Assembly (NCBI RefSeq): GCF_900112665.1
Contig: NZ_FOMN01000001.1
Span: forward strand, 62,502 to 126,501
Reading direction: 5' to 3'
Origin: Lactobacillus bombicola
Lineage (GTDB): Bacteria > Bacillota > Bacilli > Lactobacillales > Lactobacillaceae
DNA length: 64,000 nucleotides
Shown one piece after another: positions 47,420 to 56,363 of this stretch. Both the position numbers and the translations under genes were made by a program. Position 1 is the stretch's first letter, and each line of letters starts with the position of its first letter. The notes beneath the pieces were generated by a model. It ran no database searches, had not been told where the DNA came from, and saw nothing but the letters and a program-made list of their open reading frames with translations.

Positions 47420-47474
47420 ATTTATGTAAATATCATCAAATCAATCTGATTTGATGATATTCTTTTACATAAAT
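47420..47474 (+). repeat. Long inverted repeat between topA and trmFO
   Basis: ATTTATGTAA (47420-47429) pairs with TTACATAAAT (47465-47474). The inner ATATCATCAAATCA (47430-47443) pairs with TGATTTGATGATAT (47447-47460). That makes 24 pairs with a three-base loop and a four-base bulge. There is no T-run, so it is not a classical terminator; an RNA-processing site or transcript stabiliser is possible. Confidence 0.8.
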
Positions 47475-47500
47475 AATATTTTTAGTAAAGGAATATTGAT

Positions 47501-48817
47501 ATGCCTAAAAAAGTAACTGTAGTAGGTGGTGGCTTAGCTGGAAGTGAAGCTGCTTGGCAATTGGCTAAACGAGGAATTCCAGTTGATCTTTATGAAATGC
47601 GACCGCAAAAAATGACATCCGCACATAAAACAGGGCAGTTAGCTGAACTTGTTTGTACCAATTCAATGCGGTCGAATCAACTATCAAATGCGGTAGGATT
47701 GATAAAAGAAGAAATGCGTCAGTTAGATTCACTTATTATTGCTGCAGCGGATAAGACACAAGTTCCAGCTGGTGGAGCACTAGCTGTGGATCGGGATGAT
47801 TTTAGTGACTATGTTACCGCTAAGTTGCACGCAATGCCGAAGATCACTTTTCATGATGAAGAAATAAAAATTTTGCCAACTGAAGGGATAAATGTTATTG
47901 CTACAGGTCCTTTAACTAGTGATGCATTAGCTACACAAATTCAAAAATTTTCTGGAACTGAAAGTTTACATTTTTTTGATGCTGCTGCACCAATTATTGC
48001 TGCTGATTCAATTGATATGGATATTGTTTATAAGAAGTCACGCTATGATAAGGGTGAGGCGGCATATTTAAATTGTCCAATGACGCAAGAGGAATATGAA
48101 AATTTTGCCCGTGAATTGGTGAGTGCAGAAACAGCTCAAGTGCATAGTTTTGAAAAAGAAGATGTATTTGAAGGTTGCATGCCGATTGAAGTTATGGCTG
48201 CTCGTGGTGAAAAGACTATGTTATTTGGTCCACTCAAGCCAGTAGGGCTAGAAGATCCACATACTGGGAAACAGCCATATGCAGTAGTCCAATTGCGGCA
48301 AGATAATGCGGTTGCCTCAATGTATAATATAGTTGGCTTTCAGACTCATTTGAAGTATGGGGCCCAAAAGCGAGTTTTTTCAATGATACCAGGACTAGCC
48401 AATGCACGTTTTATTCGTTATGGTAAAATGCATCGTAATACTTATATGGCCTCACCTGAAGTATTAACGGCAAGTTATGAAGCAAAAAAATGTGCTGGCC
48501 TCTTTTTTGCTGGTCAAATGACAGGTGTAGAAGGATATGTTGAGAGTGCAGCCAGCGGCTTAGTTGCTGGAATTAATGCGGCCAGAAAAGCGAGCGGACA
48601 AGATACAATTATTTTTCCTAAAATTACTGCAATGGGTTCAATGGCTAATTATGTGACTACAGCTAATGTTAAGCACTTTCAACCAATGAATGCTAGTTTT
48701 GCTTTGATACCTGGTCTTGAAGGTAAAAAAATTCGTAATAAGCGTGAACGACATGAAAAAATTAGTGAGCGTAGCTTGGAAACGCTAGCAAAGTTCAAGC
48801 AAGAAGTGATAGACTAA
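47501..48817 (+). CDS. trmFO: Methylenetetrahydrofolate-tRNA-(uracil-5-)-methyltransferase TrmFO
   Basis: A 438-residue FAD enzyme that makes m5U54 in tRNA using methylenetetrahydrofolate. It opens with the FAD motif [16 protein letters not shown] and carries [10 protein letters not shown], the Cys-containing [10 protein letters not shown] and [17 protein letters not shown]. Length matches the family. It lies between topA and xerC as in Bacillus (gid) and is one base from xerC. Confidence 0.97.
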   Translation: MPKKVTVVGGGLAGSEAAWQLAKRGIPVDLYEMRPQKMTSAHKTGQLAELVCTNSMRSNQLSNAVGLIKEEMRQLDSLIIAAADKTQVPAGGALAVDRDDFSDYVTAKLHAMPKITFHDEEIKILPTEGINVIATGPLTSDALATQIQKFSGTESLHFFDAAAPIIAADSIDMDIVYKKSRYDKGEAAYLNCPMTQEEYENFARELVSAETAQVHSFEKEDVFEGCMPIEVMAARGEKTMLFGPLKPVGLEDPHTGKQPYAVVQLRQDNAVASMYNIVGFQTHLKYGAQKRVFSMIPGLANARFIRYGKMHRNTYMASPEVLTASYEAKKCAGLFFAGQMTGVEGYVESAASGLVAGINAARKASGQDTIIFPKITAMGSMANYVTTANVKHFQPMNASFALIPGLEGKKIRNKRERHEKISERSLETLAKFKQEVID

Positions 48818-48818
48818 A

Positions 48819-49745
48819 ATGGTAGCGGAAGAAAGTAATTTTTTGCAACTTTTTATTTCGTATTTACAAAATGAGCGTCAATATAGCAAGGCAACTATTA
48901 GGTCTTATCAAACTGATTTGCTTGAAGCAAAAATGTTTTGGCAAGAAAATGGTGGCTTTACTGGTTGGGAAAAAGTAGTACCCAGGGATGTAGAGATTTT
49001 TTTACAAAATTTGGTTCAACGTCAGCTTGCACGAACTACTCAAGCGCGAAAAATGTCAAGTTTACGTTCTTTTTATCATTTTTTGTCTAAACGAAAAATG
49101 ATAAAAGTTGATCCGACTCAGACTATTGTCTTGAGAGCTAAGGAACGAAAACTGCCACAATTTTTTTATCCATCAGAAATTGAGCAAGTTATAACTGCAC
49201 TAAGTAGTAAAGATCCATTAACAATGCGCAATCTAGCGATGTTTGCATTGTTTTATACAACTGGTATGAGGGTTAGTGAGGTTAGTGGATTAAAAATTAA
49301 GGCAATAGATTTCGATTTAAAGATTATCTTAGTCCATGGTAAAGGGAATAAGGATCGTTATGTAGCTTTTGATGATCAAACTAAAATTGTATTAGTAGAT
49401 TATTTAGAAAGTGCGCGTAAGCAACTTTTAGCAAATGCAAAAGATACAGATCATGTTTTTTTAAATAGTCGAGGACGATCATTAACTTCGCGTGGCATTG
49501 AGTATATTATGCAAAAAGTGTTTAACAGTGCAGGAATTAACGGTAAAGTACATCCACATGAGTTACGGCACTCCTTTGCGACGGCTATGCTCAATAATGG
49601 TGCCGATTTGCGTAGCGTGCAAGAATTACTTGGTCACGTTAATCTTTCAACCACCCAGATATATACGCATGTGACTATGAGCCATCTACAAGCAAATTAT
49701 AAAAGATTTTTTTCCCGCAATGATAAGAAAGACGAGGCAAAATAA
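48819..49745 (+). CDS. xerC: Tyrosine recombinase XerC
   Basis: A 308-residue recombinase, partner of XerD in chromosome dimer resolution. Catalytic residues appear in TGMRVSEVSG (Arg), GKGNKDRYV (Lys), HPHELRHSFATA (His, Arg) and LGHVNLSTTQIYTH (His, Tyr). It starts one base after trmFO and its stop overlaps the hslV start (TAATG), so it is fully embedded in the operon. This position corresponds to codV in Bacillus. Confidence 0.93.
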   Translation: MVAEESNFLQLFISYLQNERQYSKATIRSYQTDLLEAKMFWQENGGFTGWEKVVPRDVEIFLQNLVQRQLARTTQARKMSSLRSFYHFLSKRKMIKVDPTQTIVLRAKERKLPQFFYPSEIEQVITALSSKDPLTMRNLAMFALFYTTGMRVSEVSGLKIKAIDFDLKIILVHGKGNKDRYVAFDDQTKIVLVDYLESARKQLLANAKDTDHVFLNSRGRSLTSRGIEYIMQKVFNSAGINGKVHPHELRHSFATAMLNNGADLRSVQELLGHVNLSTTQIYTHVTMSHLQANYKRFFSRNDKKDEAK

Positions 49746-50269
49746 TGACGACAATATGTTCAGTAAAATATAATGGTAAGACTGCAATTGCAGGCGATGG
49801 ACAGGTTACTTTAGGTGAAAAAGTAATTGCTAAGTCAACCGCTAAAAAAATTCGCCGGATATATCATGATCAAGTAGTAATCGGTTTTGCAGGTGGGGTT
49901 GCGGATGCTGTTAGTCTGCAAGACATGCTTGAAGGAAAGTTAGAGGCATTTAGTGGAGATTTGCGCCGAGCAGCTGTTGAAATGGCGCAAGCATGGCGTA
50001 AAGATGCAACTTTACAGAAATTGGAAGCCATGATTATTGCTTTTAATGATCATGACCTATTGCTTATTTCTGGTAATGGAGAGGTTTTAGAGCCAGATGA
50101 GAATGTTGTTGCAATTGGTTCAGGTGGCAATTTTGCTCAAGCGGCAGCAATTGCAATGATTAGGCATTCTTCGAATATGACAGCGAGTGAAATTGCACAT
50201 GAAGCAGTTGAAATTGCTGCTGGTATTGATATTTTTACCGATGACCAAATTAATACAGATGAACTTTAA
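49745..50269 (+). CDS. hslV: HslV, ATP-dependent protease proteolytic subunit
   Basis: A 174-residue proteasome-like peptidase. After removal of Met the N-terminal Thr of TTICSVKYNGKTAIAGDGQVTLG is the nucleophile; the Bacillus homologue uses Ser. GGVADA and the Lys of the early strand are conserved. It overlaps xerC by one base and is followed by hslU, with which it forms the HslVU complex. Confidence 0.97.
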   Translation: MTTICSVKYNGKTAIAGDGQVTLGEKVIAKSTAKKIRRIYHDQVVIGFAGGVADAVSLQDMLEGKLEAFSGDLRRAAVEMAQAWRKDATLQKLEAMIIAFNDHDLLLISGNGEVLEPDENVVAIGSGGNFAQAAAIAMIRHSSNMTASEIAHEAVEIAAGIDIFTDDQINTDEL

Positions 50270-50284
50270 AAGCAGGTGAAACTC

Positions 50285-51685
50285 ATGGAAACAAAGACCC
50301 CTAAGCAAATTGTTAGTTTGCTAAACGAATATATTATTGGTCAAGATCATGCTAAAAAGGCAGTTGCAGTTGCCCTTTATAATCGTTATCGGCGCATGCA
50401 ATTACCCAGTAAAATGCAGGCAGCAATAACTCCTAAAAATATGCTGATGGCAGGACCAACAGGTGTAGGTAAGACAGAAATTGCTAGAAGGTTAGCCACA
50501 ATCGTTAATGCACCTTTTGTTAAAGTAGAAGCAACTAAATTTACAGAAGTTGGCTATGTCGGTCGTGATGTGGAATCAATGGTACGTGACTTGGTTAATG
50601 AAGCAGTTCGCATGGAAGAAAAAGAGCAATTTGATCAAGTTCGTTTACAGGCAACTAAAGAAGCTAATAAAGCTTTAGTGCGATTGTTAGTTCCTGGTAT
50701 TAAACGTGAAAAGCAAAAAAATATGATGGAAGAATGGCAACAGATGATGTCGGCGATGACTTCAGGTACTCAGGCAAGTGCTAATTCAAATGAAGAAGAA
50801 GTAACTGATGCTATCCGTAATGAGCGTTTAACTGTCGCTGAACAATTAAACAAAGGCTTACTAGAAAATCGAGATGTTACAATTAACGTTGAACAGGCAC
50901 CTAAAGTTAACCCGATGGGTGATATGATGGGACAAATGGGTATTGATATGAGTTCCATACTTAATGGCTTAGCACCTAAAAAGAAAATTAAGCGCACTTT
51001 ACCAGTTCGAGAAGCACGTGAAATTTTGATTCAAGAAGAATCACATAAGATGGTTGACTATGATTCAATTTATCAAAAAGCGATTGAACGGACAGCTAAT
51101 AATGGCATCATTTTTATTGATGAAATTGATAAAATTGCTGCTGGTAATAAAAAAACTTCTGGGGAAGTATCACGTGAAGGGGTACAGCGGGATATTTTAC
51201 CAATTGTTGAAGGATCGACCGTGCAGACAAAATACGGTCCAGTTGAAACAGATCATATTTTGTTTATTGCAGCCGGTGCCTTCTCTGAATCTAAACCTAG
51301 TGATTTGATTCCTGAATTACAGGGACGTTTTCCGATTAGAGTGGAACTTAATGCGCTGACAAAAAATGATTTTGTGAAAATTTTAAAGGATCCAGCTGAT
51401 TCTCTGTTAGAACAGTACGTTGCTTTGATGAAAGCAGATGGTGTTAAATTAATTTTTACACAGGAAGCTATAAGTCGAATTGCACAAATTGCTTATGATG
51501 TCAATCAGGGAACTGATAATATTGGTGCAAGAAGATTGTCGACTATTTTAGAAAAATTGCTTGAAGATGTGCTTTATGAAGGACCGGATATGGCCATGGG
51601 TGAAATAACGATTACTGAAGCATATGTTAATGAAAAACTTAGTGATATAATAACAAATAAAGATTTAACCAAGTTTATTCTTTAA
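50285..51685 (+). CDS. hslU: HslU, ATPase subunit of HslUV protease
   Basis: A 466-residue AAA+ unfoldase. Walker A is GPTGVGKT and Walker B is IIFIDEIDKI; the inserted I domain spans about 110-240, and the sensor-2 region has GARRL. The C-terminal residues (KDLTKFIL) would insert into HslV. The ATG at 50285 follows AGGTGA; three upstream codons are not supported. In Bacillus codY follows; here it does not. Confidence 0.97.
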   Translation: METKTPKQIVSLLNEYIIGQDHAKKAVAVALYNRYRRMQLPSKMQAAITPKNMLMAGPTGVGKTEIARRLATIVNAPFVKVEATKFTEVGYVGRDVESMVRDLVNEAVRMEEKEQFDQVRLQATKEANKALVRLLVPGIKREKQKNMMEEWQQMMSAMTSGTQASANSNEEEVTDAIRNERLTVAEQLNKGLLENRDVTINVEQAPKVNPMGDMMGQMGIDMSSILNGLAPKKKIKRTLPVREAREILIQEESHKMVDYDSIYQKAIERTANNGIIFIDEIDKIAAGNKKTSGEVSREGVQRDILPIVEGSTVQTKYGPVETDHILFIAAGAFSESKPSDLIPELQGRFPIRVELNALTKNDFVKILKDPADSLLEQYVALMKADGVKLIFTQEAISRIAQIAYDVNQGTDNIGARRLSTILEKLLEDVLYEGPDMAMGEITITEAYVNEKLSDIITNKDLTKFIL

Positions 51686-51697
51686 TAAAGGCGATGA

Positions 51698-52588
51698 ATG
51701 ATCATGGATTACACTATTAAAAATAGTATTTTACAAGTTGTTATTTCAAATATAGGTGCTGAGATTCACAGTGTTAAAAGTCTGCATAGTAACTATGAGT
51801 ATATTTGGCAGGCAAATCCAGATGTATGGCAACGTCATGCACCAATCCTATTTCCTATCGTAGGTAAATTGAAAAATAATCAATATACTTTTCAAGGTAA
51901 GACCTATCAAATGGCTCAGCACGGTTTTGCCCGCGATATGGCATTTGAGGTTGAGCAACATACTGCTGAGAGTATTACTTTTTTACTAACAGATACAGCT
52001 CAGACAAGAGAAATTTATCCCTTTAGGTTTGAACTGCGGGTTAACTATAATTTATTAAATAATTTACTTGAAGAAAACTTTAGTATTACCAATAAATCAG
52101 ATTATGAAATGATTTTTGGAATTGGCGGGCATCCGGGATTTAATATTCCAACAAGTTCGGTTATTAGCAAGTCTGATTTTTATTTTAGTACTAAACCTTC
52201 ACTTACTCGTGTGCAAATTCCAATAAAAAGTAATGGTCTTCTAGACTGGTCTAATCGCTCTCTAGCATCGACTAATAGTTTGATTACCTTAAGCGAACAT
52301 TTATTTAAAAATGATGCCCTGGTTTTTGAATTACATGGTCATGATAATCGCGTATCGTTGAAAACTGATACTAGTAATTATCATGTTAATGTATGGCTGC
52401 GGGATGCACCTTTTGTGGGAATTTGGTCACAGTATCCCCAAATGGCGGATTATGTTTGTATTGAACCTTGGTGGGGAATTGCTGATCGATCGGATTCGAC
52501 TGGGAAGTTAGAAGAAAAATTTGGAATGAATCATCTTGCAACAGGTAAAACTTTTACTGCTGGTTTTAGTATGGCTTTTCATGATTAA
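51698..52588 (+). CDS. Aldose 1-epimerase family protein (LacX-like)
   Basis: A 296-residue beta-sandwich protein of the galactose mutarotase superfamily: YIWQANPDVWQRHAPILFPIVGKL near the start and GIGGHPGFNIP with a catalytic-type His. LacX-like members are often annotated as aldose epimerases; a hexose-6-phosphate mutarotase role is equally possible. The start follows AAAGGCG. No terminator is visible; the gene ends next to insertion-sequence debris. Confidence 0.85.
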   Translation: MIMDYTIKNSILQVVISNIGAEIHSVKSLHSNYEYIWQANPDVWQRHAPILFPIVGKLKNNQYTFQGKTYQMAQHGFARDMAFEVEQHTAESITFLLTDTAQTREIYPFRFELRVNYNLLNNLLEENFSITNKSDYEMIFGIGGHPGFNIPTSSVISKSDFYFSTKPSLTRVQIPIKSNGLLDWSNRSLASTNSLITLSEHLFKNDALVFELHGHDNRVSLKTDTSNYHVNVWLRDAPFVGIWSQYPQMADYVCIEPWWGIADRSDSTGKLEEKFGMNHLATGKTFTAGFSMAFHD

Positions 52589-52616
52589 GGTAAAAAGTGT
52601 AGTGGTAATTATTGAC

Positions 52617-52642
52617 TGAAACTAACCCCTAGAATTAGATGT
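52617..52642. repeat. Probable IS3-family terminal repeat remnant
   Basis: TGAAACTAACCCCTAGAATT and the following bases resemble the ends of lactobacillus IS3 elements (TG...CCCC.A.AATTAG). It lies just past the transposase stop, where the right end of such an element is expected. A similar end is at 56319-56340. Confidence 0.5.
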
Positions 52643-52657
52643 TAATATTATTTCATT

Positions 52658-52738
52658 TTATAAGGCCGTATTCCGATATTCAATCGGGGTGCGGCCTTTT
52701 AACTTATACTTAATTCTAGTTTGAGTGTAGTATTTGAT
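52658..52738 (-). pseudogene. C-terminal fragment of an IS3-family transposase
   Basis: The frame reads IKYYTQTRIKYKLKGRTPIE then YRNTAL and a stop. The YY...RI...L.G.TPIEYR pattern is the typical end of IS3-family (IS150-like) transposase OrfB. It is preceded in frame by a TGA, so only about 26 codons survive and the DDE catalytic residues are gone. Confidence 0.75.
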
Positions 52739-52949
52739 TCACTTTAATAGACAATCTGTTTTCCAAAAGATATAGGTAAATCTAAGAATGTAGAATCTAT
52801 TTCTAACTTCTGCCATTGCAAGCTTGAGTTTACTAATACTATAAATTGCTGGCTTAACGGTAAGTCTTTCAGGTAATAACTCATTTATAAGCATTTTATG
52901 AAAGAATATTAACATTGACTTTAAAAATAACATATTTTTTTATTTTATT

Positions 52950-52985
52950 CTATTGCTATATGGTAAAATATAGCAATAGTTTTTT
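52950..52985 (+). promoter_or_regulatory. Palindrome over the promoter of the ABC transporter pair
   Basis: CTATTGCTATA (52950-52960) and TATAGCAATAG (52969-52979) form a perfect 11-base inverted repeat with an eight-base centre, followed by T6. The centre and first repeat base make TGG-TAAAAT (52961-52969), a perfect extended -10. It can be read as a repressor operator over the promoter or as an intrinsic terminator. Confidence 0.6.
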
Positions 52986-53007
52986 ATACAATTGAAAGAG
53001 AATTACA

Positions 53008-54579
53008 ATGACACTTAAGAATCTTTTTAAAGTCAATCTTTTGCGGGGAAGTTTGTTACTAGTTATTTACCTTATGTACTCTTATACAGGGACTGCAGCG
53101 GCATATCTCTTTAGGTACGCCTTAAATGCCTTAACACATAAAGACCTAATAACTTTTTTATACTGGTGCAGCGTTGAAATATTGGTTGCCATTGTGAGCA
53201 GCTTGTTCTTAACTATTAGTACTTACCTGTTTAACAAACAGATTCAACAATATGTCCATGTGCTCAGAGATAGGATTATTCATCATTATTATCACAATAG
53301 CTATAGGGAAGTTGGCGAAATACAGAACATTTTAAATAATAATATGAAGATATTGACGGATGAATATGCCAGACCTTGGATTCTTATCTTAAGCAGCAGC
53401 TTAATGCTTTTGATGTCTATCGGTGTGTTGTTTTCTATGCATTGGACGCTGGTCATAGCTACAGTACTCACTTGTGTCATAGTACTTGCTCTGCCTCAAT
53501 TAACCCAAAAAATTACCACGCGTGCAACTAAGGCAGCTTCCCAGAAAAACGCCGTCTTTTTAAAGACAGTTGCTGACTGGTTTAGTGGATTAAATGTATT
53601 ACGGCGCTATCATGCAATTAACCGATTGCAAAATGTGCTTAACCAAAGTAGTGGTAGGTTTGCTGATGCAAATGAAAAAAAGCAAAAAGCATTGAGTACT
53701 GCTGATGGACTAAATGGGGTAGGTAATTCAATTGGTCAAGTTGGTATTATCTTCTGGGGTGGTCTACTTTTCTTTCACCACCAATTAGACATCGGTGGTT
53801 TGCTTGTTGCTAGTAACTTTGCCAGTTCTATTTTTGATGAATTATGGGACATAATTGACTCCATTACGCAGATAAAGGCCACTAAAGACCTGCGCACCGA
53901 ATTGCACACGTTGACTCAGGATACTGAAACAGATACTGAAGTGGACGCTTCTCCTGCTGCTATCAGTGTAAAAGGGCTAGTGATAATTTACGAGGGCCAC
54001 CAGATAAGGTATCCAGATTTTGCAATTAAGGCTTGCGACAAGGTCTTGCTTAGCGGAGACTCGGGCACTGGGAAGTCAACTCTGTTTAAAGCTATCTTGG
54101 GCAAGTTGCAGCCTACGGCTGGCTCGATTGAATATTACAATAAAAAAGGTGAATTGATTACGCCTAACTACAGACAGATCGGCTATGTAGCCCAGGACGG
54201 CGTTCTTTTTCCTGATACAATTGCAAATAATATGACAATGTTTCAACATTATCCAGAAAGTCAGTTAAATAAAGTGATTGATTCGGTTGAATTAACTGAC
54301 AATCTGACCAAGTTTCCCCAAGGTGTAAACACGACAATCAATCTCGATAATCTCAACGTATCTGGTGGTCAGCAACAAAAAATCATCTTAGCGCGGGCCA
54401 AATTAAAAAGACAAAATTTGTTGCTACTAGACGAGCCAACTAGTGCAATCGACAGTAAAACTAGTACTAAGATTATCAAATCACTGCTAGCAAGTGATCA
54501 AACCATTATCATGATCGGTCATAATTTGCGACCGGAAGTGCAAAAATTATTTGATTATCGTATTAACTTAAGCAGATAG
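53008..54579 (+). CDS. ABC exporter half, fused permease and ATPase (first of pair)
   Basis: A 523-residue protein with five to six transmembrane helices in the first 300 residues and an ATPase domain (about 325-523). Walker A is SGDSGTGKST, signature is VSGGQQQK, Walker B is LLLLDEPTSAID and the switch His lies in IGHNL. With the next gene it would form a heterodimeric exporter. The cargo is unknown; peptide, lipid or drug export are all possible. Its base composition looks richer in G+C than its neighbours, and insertion-sequence debris lies upstream, which suggests acquisition. A leader of about 30 bases and GAAAGAG precede the ATG. Confidence 0.88.
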   Translation: MTLKNLFKVNLLRGSLLLVIYLMYSYTGTAAAYLFRYALNALTHKDLITFLYWCSVEILVAIVSSLFLTISTYLFNKQIQQYVHVLRDRIIHHYYHNSYREVGEIQNILNNNMKILTDEYARPWILILSSSLMLLMSIGVLFSMHWTLVIATVLTCVIVLALPQLTQKITTRATKAASQKNAVFLKTVADWFSGLNVLRRYHAINRLQNVLNQSSGRFADANEKKQKALSTADGLNGVGNSIGQVGIIFWGGLLFFHHQLDIGGLLVASNFASSIFDELWDIIDSITQIKATKDLRTELHTLTQDTETDTEVDASPAAISVKGLVIIYEGHQIRYPDFAIKACDKVLLSGDSGTGKSTLFKAILGKLQPTAGSIEYYNKKGELITPNYRQIGYVAQDGVLFPDTIANNMTMFQHYPESQLNKVIDSVELTDNLTKFPQGVNTTINLDNLNVSGGQQQKIILARAKLKRQNLLLLDEPTSAIDSKTSTKIIKSLLASDQTIIMIGHNLRPEVQKLFDYRINLSR

Positions 54580-54594
54580 AAGTATGGAAAGATT

Positions 54595-56226
54595 ATGAAA
54601 ATCAAAGATTTTTGGCAGGTGAATCCTGTTGTTTTTATTTGTACGATAATAGTTAAGCTACTAGCGCCTGCTTTGGCCCTGCTAAACACACAGGTTGGAA
54701 TATACCAGGTTGATGCTATTCAACAGGTTAGTTTACCCAAGTTTTTAAAACTAACGGCGCTTTCCTTTGTTTTGCTAGTAGTTAGTTACTTAATAGAATA
54801 TCTATTTGATTATATTTTAGCCAAACAAAAAGAACGATATAAAAAAATTATAAGAGCAAAAATAGTTAGCCATCTCTGTTATACCAAGCAAGAATATACA
54901 ATTGCTCAAATACAGAATTTTTTAACAAACGACCTAATTCAAAGTGAGGAAAACTATCTTGATGCTTTTTTCAAATTGGTTAGTGGCATCGGCTATTTTG
55001 TTTCTGCTTTAGTATTGTTGTTTACTATCCATTGGGCCATGTTAATCGTTATTTCCTTGATGGTAATTGTATCATTACTTTTACCCAAGTTAATAGCAAG
55101 GCCGTTACAAAAAGCTATGATGACTATTTCTGCTAGTAACAAAAACTATCTTGATACAATAAGAAGTTGGTTGACCGGAATAGAAGAGTTACAAAGATAT
55201 TTTGCTGGTAATCACCTTTTTGCAGTATTAAGCAAATCTTCACAAAAATTAGAGAACGCTAATGTCAAAGAAACTGGAATAAAGCAATATCTTAAGTTTG
55301 TTAACGAAGTCTCCTCTCAAGTTATGTTACTGTTGCTATATGCTGTCACTGGCTATTTAATTATTACCAAGCAAATAGCTTTTGGGGTGATTTCAGTAGT
55401 TAGTGATCTCAAATATTATTTAACTAGTGGTATTGAGATGATCACAGAGGCTCGTGGAGCCATGATTGGAGTTACTGATCTTAATAGGCAGATTGAAGAT
55501 TTAGTCATACCAGTTATTAAGCAGGAAGAAGCCAATGTAGGTTTAGAAGAAGTAGATGAAATTATTACAGCTGATTTGCAAATGGCTTTCCCGAATGGTG
55601 AAAGTTTACAATTACCCGATATTAAAGTTAAACCTGGCCAAAAAATATTGTTAACGGGTGAGTCAGGTGTGGGCAAATCAACCTTGCTTAAAATTCTGGC
55701 CGGTGAACTTAGACCTAGTTCTGGTCATGTGATCTATTGCGGTAGGCATGGCAATCTAGCTCACCCTGATTTAAGTACAATCGGATACTTGCCTCAAAAT
55801 GCAGTTTTATTTCCTGCTAGTATAGTTGACAACATAACCATGTTTGATGATAACTTAGCGCCAATGGTGCCAGAGTGGGTCAAAGATATGCAGCTGCAGC
55901 AAGACATTGACGAGCAGAAACTGAACCTGCAAACAAAACTTGATTTAAATAAAACGAATATTTCTGGTGGTCAAAGACAAAAAATAGTTTTGGCACGTGC
56001 ACTAATTCATCAAAGTAGAATCATTCTGGTTGATGAGGGAACAAGTGCGATTGATGAACAGGCAACTATAAAAATCTTACGTAAAATTATGGCGACCGAC
56101 GCCAGTGTGGTCTTTATTGCGCATAATTTAAATCCAGAAATGAAACAACTTTTTGATTACGAACTTCATTTTTTTAGAAACAATAATAAAATCAAGGCGA
56201 ATATCATTGCCAACATAGCTATTTAG
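54595..56226 (+). CDS. ABC exporter half, fused permease and ATPase (second of pair)
   Basis: A 543-residue partner with the same layout: membrane domain (about 15-300) and ATPase (about 325-520). Walker A is TGESGVGKST, signature is ISGGQRQK, and Walker B reads IILVDEGTSAID, with Gly where Pro is usual. It follows the first half after 15 bases and surely shares its transcript. Its short tail (after FDYELHFFRN) is Asn/Ile-rich, and a 14-base direct repeat spans its stop codon, so its original 3' end may have been altered. Confidence 0.88.
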   Translation: MKIKDFWQVNPVVFICTIIVKLLAPALALLNTQVGIYQVDAIQQVSLPKFLKLTALSFVLLVVSYLIEYLFDYILAKQKERYKKIIRAKIVSHLCYTKQEYTIAQIQNFLTNDLIQSEENYLDAFFKLVSGIGYFVSALVLLFTIHWAMLIVISLMVIVSLLLPKLIARPLQKAMMTISASNKNYLDTIRSWLTGIEELQRYFAGNHLFAVLSKSSQKLENANVKETGIKQYLKFVNEVSSQVMLLLLYAVTGYLIITKQIAFGVISVVSDLKYYLTSGIEMITEARGAMIGVTDLNRQIEDLVIPVIKQEEANVGLEEVDEIITADLQMAFPNGESLQLPDIKVKPGQKILLTGESGVGKSTLLKILAGELRPSSGHVIYCGRHGNLAHPDLSTIGYLPQNAVLFPASIVDNITMFDDNLAPMVPEWVKDMQLQQDIDEQKLNLQTKLDLNKTNISGGQRQKIVLARALIHQSRIILVDEGTSAIDEQATIKILRKIMATDASVVFIAHNLNPEMKQLFDYELHFFRNNNKIKANIIANIAI

Positions 56227-56235
56227 TAAATTTAA
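56222..56235 (+). repeat. 14-base direct repeat, copy 1
   Basis: TTTAGTAAATTTAA covers the stop codon of the second ABC gene and recurs at 56341-56354. The 105 bases between the copies end in an IS-like terminal sequence. Confidence 0.7.
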
Positions 56236-56318
56236 TATAAACTCGGAATTTTAAGTTTAACTAAAAACTTAGACATTTTATTATTATAAAAGACCCAATG
56301 CGCGGTTTGAATATTAAT

Positions 56319-56340
56319 GTGAACCCCAAAATTAGGATAG
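56319..56340. repeat. Second IS3-like terminal repeat remnant
   Basis: TGTGAACCCCAAAATTAGGA is similar to the remnant at 52617-52642 and in the same orientation. With it, the two remnants bracket the ABC pair. No transposase codons are recognisable next to this copy. Confidence 0.45.
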
Positions 56341-56354
56341 TTTAGTAAATTTAA
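56341..56354 (+). repeat. 14-base direct repeat, copy 2
   Basis: Identical to 56222-56235 and immediately after the IS-like end at 56319-56340. Confidence 0.7.
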
Positions 56355-56363
56355 CCATAGTAA

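Larger units (their letters stand above)
52589..53007. other. 419-base intergenic stretch with insertion-sequence debris
   Basis: This non-coding stretch holds an IS3-type end sequence (about 52617-52642), the C-terminal codons of a transposase on the minus strand (52658-52738) and about 200 bases in which I see nothing recognisable. It ends with the palindromic promoter of the ABC pair. A 64-codon minus-strand frame at 52739-52933 has no ribosome site and no family resemblance. Confidence 0.7.

Noticed and set aside
52739-52933. 64-codon minus-strand frame next to the transposase remnant
   Set aside because: I looked for the upstream part of the transposase here but see no IS3-like motifs and no ribosome site.
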